A stretch of 5,054 nt of DNA from the NCBI GenBank assembly GCA_026419655.1, contig JANZZA010000635.1, positions 1 through 5,054 of the forward strand. The letters are read 5' to 3'. The stretch comes from Armatimonadota bacterium. GTDB lineage: Bacteria; Armatimonadota; Zipacnadia; Zipacnadales; FEN-943. Shown here piece after piece: positions 1 to 5,054 of the stretch (position 1 is its first letter; every line of letters begins with the position of its first letter). Under the pieces are notes generated by a model. The model was not told the origin of the DNA, did no database searches, and worked only from the letters and a program-made list of their open reading frames with translations. Made by a program: the position numbers and the translations under genes.

Positions 1-267
1 GGCCACAACCGTGTCGGCCGCCAGTACCAGGGCATCGGGCCGCAGCCGTGCGGTGGCCAGTCCCTTGGCCCGGGCCGCTGCCAACGCCACCTGCCGTGGG
101 GAACCGTCCGGCGCTACCTGCTTCTCCGCTTCCGGGGGCGGAGGCACTATTTCAACCCTAACCCCCGCTTGCTGCAGCAACCAGGCCCGCCGGGGAGAAG
201 CTGATGCGAGTAGCAGAGGACGGTGATGACGTCCAGCAGGCTCTTCGGAGGAAATTTCGGAGGTCAT
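1..267 (-). CDS. maf: Maf family nucleotide pyrophosphatase, N-terminal part (runs off left edge)
   Basis: The frame starting at the ATG at 267 stays open for 89 codons to base 1. Its translation has the two N-terminal hallmarks of Maf proteins: LLLASASPRR at residues 18-27 (family S-x-SPRR nucleotide-binding motif) and AADTVVA at 83-89 (family ADTVV, with the catalytic/metal-binding Asp). Between them, the Ala-rich helix around 60-72 fits the family's LA-x-x-KA segment. Maf enzymes hydrolyse non-canonical or modified nucleoside triphosphates (dTTP/UTP/pseudo-UTP or m7GTP, depending on subfamily) to monophosphate and pyrophosphate in the cytoplasm. The family is about 190-200 residues long, so roughly half is present and the subfamily cannot be assigned. 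The start overlaps the ubiB stop by 4 bp in an ATGA arrangement. No clear Shine-Dalgarno precedes it, so translation is probably coupled to ubiB. The first 16 or so residues are a non-conserved extension. Confidence 0.88.
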   Translation of the reverse strand, partial: MTSEISSEEPAGRHHRPLLLASASPRRAWLLQQAGVRVEIVPPPPEAEKQVAPDGSPRQVALAAARAKGLATARLRPDALVLAADTVVA

Positions 268-1934
268 AAGCGACCAGAACGGATGATTGAGTAAAGCAGC
301 CACAGCCCGAAAATAGCTGCCACACCCGCATACAGGGCGCCGCCAAGGGGCGTGATACTGGCCATCGCCCGCTCGCTCGAAACGATAATGGCGGAAGACA
401 TAACGAAGGCAGCCACAACTAAGGCAAAAGCAAGGCGGTTGGCCATTACGTCGAGCCGCCGCAAGTGGTGCTCTGCGTCCTCAAGGGCCATCCGCACTCT
501 CAGGCTCCCCGAGTTCGCCCGCGTCAGAAAACGAGAAGCCTGCTTCGGCAGCAGCGCAGCGAAGCGGCCAAGCTGGCGAGCCTGACTGCGCAGCCGACGG
601 GCTGTAAGGCCAACAATCCCGCCGCCAAGCTCCGGCAGCGTTTCTTGAGCTACCTGGCGAAAGTCAAAGTCCGGGTCTAGCTGACGGCACAAACCTTCGG
701 TCACTATCAGGGCACGCCCGATAGCTCCAACAGCAGCAGGCACCCTGACATGGTGTCGCAAAACTAGGCTCAGGACCTGGTCCATCGCTTCGCCCACGCG
801 CACTTCAGAGCTGCGGATTGAAGCGTAGCGCGCGAGCATACGGTCAACGTCTTGAAAAAGAGCATCCACGTTGGTTTGCTCAGTGACGACACCAAGATCA
901 AGAAGCTCATAAGTCAGAGCTTCCGAGTCTTGGGCCAAGAGAGCAGCCGTGATGGCGGCCATAGCGTCGCGGAGCCGGCGGCTGATGGCGTGGGCGTTGC
1001 CGCAGTCCAGCAGCACGATACCTTCGCCAGGTTGTATGAGGATATTGCCGCCGTGGGGGTCGCCATGAAAGAAACCCGCCCCGAAGACTCCGTGGACGAA
1101 AACCGTCGCGATATGGGCAGCGGCTCGCTTGAGGTCTATGCCGGCCGCTTCAAGCTCGGCGCGGTCATTCGCCCTAATGCCCTGGCACCATTCCATAGTC
1201 AAGACGCGACGGCCCGTAAAAGGCCAGTGGACGTCAGGGACCTTGGCAAAGTCGAGGCGAGATAGGGCCTCGCGCAGGCGGTCTGTGTTGTGTCCCTCGA
1301 CGCGAAAATCCAACTCGTTGCGCATGTAGTAAGCGAATTCCTGGGCAACTTCCACGGCGCCGGCGCTCTGCAAAACCCTGCTGTACCGCTCGCCCACTCG
1401 CGCCGCGAACAGCAGAATCTGCAGGTCAGTGTCCACCACAGCTTCGGCATCCGGACGCTGTACCTTGACCGCCACCACTTCTCCTGTCCGCAGACGCGCC
1501 TTGTGAACCTGGGCTAGGGATGCGGCGGCGGCCGGCTCAGGTGAGAATTCAGCGAACAGTTCACCCAGCGGCCGCCCTAACTCACTTTCCACAACCCTAC
1601 GGGCATCCTCGAAGGGGAAGGTTGCAACAGCGTCCTGAAGACCACGAAGCTCGGCGATGAAGTCCTTGGGAAGTAAATCGGGACGGCTGGCCAAAACCTG
1701 GCCAAGTTTCACGGCCACGGGCCCAAGCTCTTGTAAAGCCAGCCTCAGACGCGCCGGTAGGTCAAGCTCCTCAGTCTCGACGGCCTGCTTGTGGGGTATG
1801 AAGCGCCCCAGTCCGGCGTGCTGCATGGCCGGTGCGAATCCATAGCGCGCGAAAACACCCGCCACCTGGCGGGCCCTATCCAGCCAGCGGCGTGCTCCCC
1901 GCCGGGTTTTCCCAGGCCTCAACTCATCGGACAA
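264..1934 (-). CDS. ubiB: UbiB/AarF/ABC1 family atypical protein kinase-like protein
   Basis: A 556-residue protein if started at the TTG at 1934, a usual length for bacterial UbiB. From the N terminus it shows the family KxGQ motif (GPVAVKLGQ, 71-79), the Ala-rich loop that replaces the kinase P-loop (PAAAASLAQVH, 134-144), the ATP-site Lys in VAVKVQRP (K157), NELDFRVEGHN (206-216), the catalytic loop HGDPHGGNIL (290-299) and a DFG-equivalent read as LLDCGN (308-313). Two hydrophobic segments near 500-519 and 531-550 are the C-terminal membrane helices. Family members act at the membrane in isoprenoid quinone or lipid homeostasis as ATPases rather than proven protein kinases; the substrate here is unknown. 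DFG is DCG and HPGN is HGGN, mild departures from consensus. A longer reading from the TTG at 2060 is disfavoured because it would overlap amrS by 137 bp and lacks a ribosome site. It overlaps amrS by 11 bp and maf by 4 bp. Confidence 0.92.
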   Translation of the reverse strand: MSDELRPGKTRRGARRWLDRARQVAGVFARYGFAPAMQHAGLGRFIPHKQAVETEELDLPARLRLALQELGPVAVKLGQVLASRPDLLPKDFIAELRGLQDAVATFPFEDARRVVESELGRPLGELFAEFSPEPAAAASLAQVHKARLRTGEVVAVKVQRPDAEAVVDTDLQILLFAARVGERYSRVLQSAGAVEVAQEFAYYMRNELDFRVEGHNTDRLREALSRLDFAKVPDVHWPFTGRRVLTMEWCQGIRANDRAELEAAGIDLKRAAAHIATVFVHGVFGAGFFHGDPHGGNILIQPGEGIVLLDCGNAHAISRRLRDAMAAITAALLAQDSEALTYELLDLGVVTEQTNVDALFQDVDRMLARYASIRSSEVRVGEAMDQVLSLVLRHHVRVPAAVGAIGRALIVTEGLCRQLDPDFDFRQVAQETLPELGGGIVGLTARRLRSQARQLGRFAALLPKQASRFLTRANSGSLRVRMALEDAEHHLRRLDVMANRLAFALVVAAFVMSSAIIVSSERAMASITPLGGALYAGVAAIFGLWLLYSIIRSGRL

Positions 1935-2928
1935 TACCAAGTTCCTCCCCACAACTCGCACAGCGGCCACCTTCGGCCAGCGATAGAATCTCAGCGTGAT
2001 AACCCCGCCGCCGCACAGCCAGGGCTCCACATCTAGGACACCGGGTATTCTCGCCCTCAACGGACACGACGTTCCCCACGTAGACGAAATCTAGCTTCTC
2101 CGCCAGGATGCGCCGCGCCCGCTCAAGGGTTTCCAGCGGCGTGGGCGGTATCTGGCAGCGGTAATTGGGAAAATAGCGCGAAATGTGTACCGGCAGCTTT
2201 CGCGAAATGCCCGCAGCCCACTCGGCAAGCCGGCGAAAGTCCTCGTCGGAGTCGTTCTCGCCCGGGATGACCAGGTTAGTTATCTCGACGTGGGTGCGTC
2301 CCCAGGCGATCTCCACTGTGCGCCGTGCTGCCATGCCGACCCCCTGTGCCATCCGCCGATAGAAATCGTCGTCCATGGACTTGATGTCAACGTTCATTGC
2401 ATCAACCAGCGGCAGCAGTTCTTCTAATGGTTCGACTTCCACTATACCGTTTGTTACCAGGACGTTTTTCAAGCCCCGCTCGTGAATTAGCTTGCCTGTA
2501 TCGTAGACGTATTCGAACCAGATGAAAGGCTCGTTGTACGTATAAGCAATACCCAGGTTGCCCTGGCTCTCGAGCTGAGCAGCTAATTCGGCTGCGGCCA
2601 CAGGCATCAGCTCCTTGGTTGGGGCCTCCTGCTGCGAAATCTCCCAGTTCTGGCAGAAGGAACAACGAAGATTGCAGCCCCAGCTACCGATGGAGAGAAT
2701 AAGGCGCCCTGGATAGAAGTGAAATATGGGTTTTTTCTCAATGGGATCGAGGTTAACCGCTGTAACGCGACCATAGGTTAGAGCACGCAAGACACCCTCG
2801 TCGTTGTACCGCACGCGACACAAACCCGTGGCACCTGGCTTGATATTGCAGTGCCAAGGGCACAACCGGCAAGAAACGTTGCCGTCGCACTTTTCCCAAT
2901 AGCGAGCTTCAGGAGACGTCGTTGGCAT
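1924..2928 (-). CDS. amrS: AmmeMemoRadiSam system radical SAM enzyme (AmrS)
   Basis: A 334-residue radical SAM protein. The [4Fe-4S]/SAM motif CxxxCxxC is GCNLRCSFCQNW (C85, C89, C92). Other radical SAM core features are the TYNEPFIW stretch (130-137), VLVTNG (156-161) and MNVDIKS (178-184). The N terminus has the family Cys signature CxLCPxxCxI...GxC (C20, C23, C27, C37), with a further C14. A C-terminal pair of CxxC motifs (C297/C300 and C323/C326) looks like a zinc ribbon or an extra iron-sulfur site. Family knowledge: AmrS is the radical SAM member of a three-part set with an AMMECR1-domain protein and a Memo-like protein; the reaction is not established, and older annotations call it a pyruvate formate-lyase activating enzyme homologue. 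Neither partner is in this window. I chose the ATG at 2928, which has GAGGAG 10 nt upstream, over a TTG at 2958. It overlaps the preceding gene by 20 bp and ubiB by 11 bp. Confidence 0.93.
   Translation of the reverse strand: MPTTSPEARYWEKCDGNVSCRLCPWHCNIKPGATGLCRVRYNDEGVLRALTYGRVTAVNLDPIEKKPIFHFYPGRLILSIGSWGCNLRCSFCQNWEISQQEAPTKELMPVAAAELAAQLESQGNLGIAYTYNEPFIWFEYVYDTGKLIHERGLKNVLVTNGIVEVEPLEELLPLVDAMNVDIKSMDDDFYRRMAQGVGMAARRTVEIAWGRTHVEITNLVIPGENDSDEDFRRLAEWAAGISRKLPVHISRYFPNYRCQIPPTPLETLERARRILAEKLDFVYVGNVVSVEGENTRCPRCGALAVRRRGYHAEILSLAEGGRCASCGEELGIVR
1944..1948 (-). promoter_or_regulatory. Ribosome binding site of ubiB
   Basis: On the minus strand GGAGG lies 9 nt before the TTG at 1934, inside the last codons of amrS. 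It is the strongest Shine-Dalgarno match in the window and decides the start of the UbiB protein in favour of this TTG over the upstream TTG at 2060. The TTG at 1940 is only 3 nt from the GGAGG, which is too close. Confidence 0.75.
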
Positions 2929-3712
2929 CGCCTTTCTGCTCCTCGCTGCCAGCACCAATCGAATCTTCCAGAAACGAGGGCTCGCCGTGGATTTCGTTGG
3001 CTACACGAAGGGCCGCCGAGACCTGCTGATGAGTGCCTACCACCCTCAACCATACCGCTCCTTCGGCTCCGCAGATGCCGCCCGAAGCAACGTGCACCGC
3101 CTCCACGCCGCAAAGGATCTGCAGGGCTTCGATTTCCGTGACTATGCGCCCACGAAACACCCAAAAGCGAGGCAAGGCCGTGTCAGTATGGGCCTCGTCA
3201 GCGCGGCGTGCGGCGGTGAGCAGATCGCCAGCCACAAGCTTTTCCAGTCCCACGGGAATGACCAGATGTGCCCCTCGACCATGCACGGCACCTAGTACCA
3301 ACCCCAAAGTTCCGCCGCTAGGGTGGCCGATAAGGTTAGCAGCCAATCCCGCACGGTAATCGAGGGCATTGGCGCCTTTGATTACCACGTCACCAGCCTG
3401 AAGTTCCGCCAACGCCTCGGCCAGCGACACCCCATCTATTGGCTGTCCATTGCGCAAGACGATTTCAGGCACAGCGGCATCAAAGAGCTGGCCTGCGGAC
3501 CAGCGAGCAGGAGTTATACGCCCAAGCACGAAGGATGATTTCCGCAAGCGCCGGCCCGTAAGCTCTTCGGCCACATAAGCACAGGTGCTTCCGCGACATA
3601 CGATGACCGTACCATGAGAAAGGGCTTGCCGAACTACGTCCAGCGACGGGATGGCCTTGGCGATAAGCCGTTTACTCTCGGCCACCGTGAAGACCAGGTC
3701 GGCCCATGGCAT
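2909..3712 (-). CDS. Conserved-looking protein of unknown function encoded upstream of amrS
   Basis: I do not recognise this 267-residue protein. It looks soluble, alpha/beta and intact, with no signal peptide or convincing membrane helix. Glycine-rich, motif-like stretches suggest a conserved active site: SKRLIAKAI (13-21), VIVCRGSTCAYVAEEL (36-51), VVIKGANALD (109-118), LIGHPSGGTLG (127-137), VIPVGLEKLV (151-160) and ASGGICGAEGAVWLRVVGT (209-227). From about residue 245 the tail is polar and acidic and probably disordered. The GANALD and GHPSGGT segments loosely recall the sugar-isomerase/eIF2B-type fold (ISOCOT), which would suit a neighbour of an amino-sugar deacetylase, but this is a weak impression. 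The ATG at 3712 has GAGG 8 nt upstream and is preferred to a GTG at 3721. It begins 23 bp after the nagA-like stop and overlaps amrS by 20 bp, so it is very likely co-expressed with amrS. Confidence 0.85.
   Translation of the reverse strand: MPWADLVFTVAESKRLIAKAIPSLDVVRQALSHGTVIVCRGSTCAYVAEELTGRRLRKSSFVLGRITPARWSAGQLFDAAVPEIVLRNGQPIDGVSLAEALAELQAGDVVIKGANALDYRAGLAANLIGHPSGGTLGLVLGAVHGRGAHLVIPVGLEKLVAGDLLTAARRADEAHTDTALPRFWVFRGRIVTEIEALQILCGVEAVHVASGGICGAEGAVWLRVVGTHQQVSAALRVANEIHGEPSFLEDSIGAGSEEQKGDANDVS
2939..2944 (-). promoter_or_regulatory. Ribosome binding site of amrS
   Basis: GAGGAG on the minus strand ends 10 nt before the ATG at 2928 and sits inside the end of the preceding coding sequence. 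It supports the ATG at 2928 as the amrS start, rather than the TTG at 2958 that would add ten residues. Confidence 0.6.
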
Positions 3713-3720
3713 AGCTAACA

Positions 3721-3724
3721 CCTC
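3721..3724 (-). promoter_or_regulatory. Ribosome binding site of the unknown 267-residue protein
   Basis: GAGG (in GCGAGG) on the minus strand, 8 nt before the ATG at 3712. It would overlap the alternative GTG start at 3721, so it argues for the ATG. Confidence 0.55.
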
Positions 3725-3735
3725 GCTGGCACGGT

Positions 3736-4905
3736 CTACTCCTCAATGCGGTAAACTATGCGCCCGTCCACCAAAGTCATCCAAACGCTGCCATCGTGGT
3801 CCAAGATGACCAAATCGGCCTGGGCACCAACGCGGATACTGCCGATTGAGTGCTCCTCGCCGATGATCGTAGCCGGCACTAGCGATGCCATCTCTGAGCC
3901 CTCTTGGACGGAAACCCCAGCAAACTGGACGAGATTGGTGAAAGCCCGCTCCATGCCGACCGTGGCACCTGCGATCAAGGGGCTTCCGGCGTCAGCGAGA
4001 TAGGCAACACCATGCTCCACTGACACAATCCGACCGTCGCGCGAGTAGACCCCGTCGGGCATGCCAGCAGCGAAAAAGTTATTGGAGACCAGGGCAACGC
4101 GGTGGGGCTGCTTGACGCGCACGAGGAGGCGGATCATGGCTGGGTGGATATGGTGACCGTCGGCGATGACCTCAGCCACAACCCGGTCATCAGTAAGCAC
4201 CACGCTGGTTATTGATAAGTCCCTGTGGTGCAGTGGCGGCATGCAGTCAAAAACATGAGTAGCGACCGTGGCGCCATGAGAAATGGCCCGCCGCGCTGTG
4301 GAAAAGTCGGCTGAGGAATGACCCAGCCCGACGGTTACGCCTTGGCTACGAAGAACCTCGATTACGCCCAGGGCTCCGGGCAGCTCCGGGGCAAGGGTAA
4401 AATGTTTAATCTTGCCGTTGGCTGCGTCCAGTAGCCTATCTACTTCATCAAGCGCTGCGACGCGGAGATAATCTGGGTTGTGCGCACCCGACCGGTCTGG
4501 GCTAAGAAAAGGTCCCTCGACGTGGATTCCCATGAACTTAGCCCCGTCGGGTACACCCTCGAAGCGTCCCAGGGCCGAGACTACTTCAACCAGCCGTTCC
4601 GGAGGCGCCGACCGCGTCGTGGCCAAAAGGGCAGTCGTCCCATGGCGGGCGGCGTAACGGCATACCTCAGCGAAGGCTTCCGGCGTGCCGTCCATGAAAC
4701 TTGCCCCCCCGCCGCCGTGGATGTGAATGTCAACAAACCCCGCCACCACCCGCCGCCCGAAAACACGTATCACCTCGGCCCCGCGCGGCACAGGCACGCT
4801 CTCAGGCAACCCAACAGCGGCCACGCGACCCTCCGAAATGAGGATCCGCGAAGGAACAGGCGGCGTTGCTCCGCATACAACGTAAGCATCGTCAATCAGG
4901 AGCAC
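3736..4905 (-). CDS. nagA: NagA-like N-acetylglucosamine-6-phosphate deacetylase (amidohydrolase)
   Basis: A 389-residue amidohydrolase-superfamily protein, the normal NagA length. Family role: removal of acetate from N-acetylglucosamine-6-phosphate in the cytoplasm, feeding glucosamine-6-phosphate to glycolysis or cell-wall synthesis. Motifs in order: GFVDIHIHGGGG (56-67, HxH at H61/H63), GIHVEGPFLSP (126-136, metal ligand E130), GLGHSSAD (193-200, H196), THVFDCMPPLHHRD (216-229, H217), IADGHHIHP (247-255), AGMPDGVY (280-287) and the C-terminal GSIRVGAQADLVILD (355-369) that completes the small beta domain. The family's TDA motif before AGMPDG, which holds the catalytic Asp, reads SNN (274-276), so N275 replaces that Asp. 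It may be inactive, use another mechanism, or act on another substrate. The start is GTG at 4905, immediately preceded by an in-frame TGA, and has no good Shine-Dalgarno. No nagB or nagE is in the window. Confidence 0.88.
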   Translation of the reverse strand: MLLIDDAYVVCGATPPVPSRILISEGRVAAVGLPESVPVPRGAEVIRVFGRRVVAGFVDIHIHGGGGASFMDGTPEAFAEVCRYAARHGTTALLATTRSAPPERLVEVVSALGRFEGVPDGAKFMGIHVEGPFLSPDRSGAHNPDYLRVAALDEVDRLLDAANGKIKHFTLAPELPGALGVIEVLRSQGVTVGLGHSSADFSTARRAISHGATVATHVFDCMPPLHHRDLSITSVVLTDDRVVAEVIADGHHIHPAMIRLLVRVKQPHRVALVSNNFFAAGMPDGVYSRDGRIVSVEHGVAYLADAGSPLIAGATVGMERAFTNLVQFAGVSVQEGSEMASLVPATIIGEEHSIGSIRVGAQADLVILDHDGSVWMTLVDGRIVYRIEE

Positions 4906-4913
4906 TCAGCATC

Positions 4914-4928
4914 ACTGCCCTGCGCAGT
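4914..4928 (-). other. Small possible hairpin in the nagA-like leader
   Basis: The leader RNA can pair ACTGC (4928-4924) with GCAGT (4918-4914) around a five-base loop, ending 8 nt before the GTG start. The loop and 3' arm contain AGGG, the only Shine-Dalgarno-like bases near the start. The stem is short and may have no function. Confidence 0.2.
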
Positions 4929-4947
4929 ATTCGTCAACGCTTCCGCC

Positions 4948-4974
4948 CCTGCGAGGAAGTATAACACACGCAGG
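4948..4974. repeat. Inverted repeat bracketing the -10 element, possible operator
   Basis: Perfect 6-bp arms CCTGCG (4948-4953) and CGCAGG (4969-4974) are separated by 15 bp that contain the candidate -10 hexamer at the centre. Symmetry centred on a promoter is typical of a repressor operator. A 6-bp pair can arise by chance in GC-rich DNA, so the call is tentative. No regulator gene is present to pair with it. Confidence 0.3.
4958..4966 (-). promoter_or_regulatory. Candidate extended -10 promoter element upstream of the nagA-like gene
   Basis: On the minus strand this reads TGTTATACT: a TATACT hexamer (4958-4963) with a TGn extension, a good match to the sigma-70 extended -10. A start site about 7 nt downstream would give a leader of about 45 nt before the GTG at 4905. 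At 16-18 nt upstream there is no recognisable -35 hexamer, which extended -10 promoters can tolerate. It is the only such signal I found upstream of the gene cluster and probably serves all five genes. Confidence 0.5.
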
Positions 4975-5054
4975 CAACAGCCGCGCACCGCCTCCAGTCG
5001 TTGGGGAGCGTTTGGTTTCCTCAGGATTCTGTTTCGGTCAGGAAAAAGTCAGGC

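Noticed and set aside
158..418. Minus-strand open frame of 86 codons spanning the ubiB end and maf start
   Set aside because: Out of frame with both genes; the maf frame over the same bases carries recognisable family motifs.
852..1265. Plus-strand open frame of 137 codons
   Set aside because: It lies wholly inside the ubiB coding region on the opposite strand, is low in family-like motifs and is explained as a shadow of that GC-rich gene.
2778..3164. Minus-strand open frame of 128 codons
   Set aside because: It is an alternative frame across the junction of the unknown gene and amrS, both better supported. Its sequence is rich in Arg, Ser and Cys without motifs.
2987..3538. Several overlapping plus-strand frames of 71 to 108 codons
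   Set aside because: All are antisense to the unknown 267-residue protein, overlap each other and show no domain features.
4932..4937. TTGACG, a -35-like hexamer on the minus strand
   Set aside because: No -10 match at 16-18 nt downstream, and a start from it would fall almost on the GTG codon.
5037..5053. Direct repeat GTCAGG-AAAAA-GTCAGG at the right edge
   Set aside because: Two 6-bp copies with an 11-bp period could be part of a regulatory site or chance; the window ends too soon to see more copies.

Overview
All recognisable genes lie on the minus strand and read from right to left: nagA-like deacetylase, an unrecognised conserved-looking protein, the AmmeMemoRadiSam radical SAM enzyme (amrS), a UbiB/AarF/ABC1 atypical kinase, and the first 89 codons of a Maf nucleotide pyrophosphatase that runs off the left edge. 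The genes are 23 bp apart or overlap by 20, 11 and 4 bp, so they look like one translationally coupled operon. The 149 bp at the right edge, upstream of the first gene, carry the only promoter-like signal.

The DNA is GC-rich, and GTG, TTG and ATG starts are used next to purine-rich Shine-Dalgarno sequences (GGAGG, GAGGAG, GAGG). This indicates a bacterium. AmrS is widespread in anaerobic bacteria and archaea, so an anaerobe is plausible, perhaps a GC-rich Clostridia-type Firmicute or a neighbouring phylum. That taxonomic guess is weak.

Layout: 4906-5054 leader with an extended -10 inside an inverted repeat; 3736-4905 NagA-like amidohydrolase whose catalytic Asp position reads Asn; 2909-3712 protein of unknown function; 1924-2928 AmrS; 264-1934 UbiB-family kinase with two C-terminal membrane helices, starting at a TTG with a strong ribosome binding site; 1-267 Maf, open at the edge.

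No single pathway unites the five genes. NagA and Maf are housekeeping-type hydrolases for amino sugars and non-canonical nucleotides. UbiB proteins act at the membrane on isoprenoid lipids. The AmrS role is unknown. The points most worth following are the active-site change in the NagA-like enzyme and the unknown gene coupled to amrS. I see no mobile element, CRISPR array, tRNA or rRNA.
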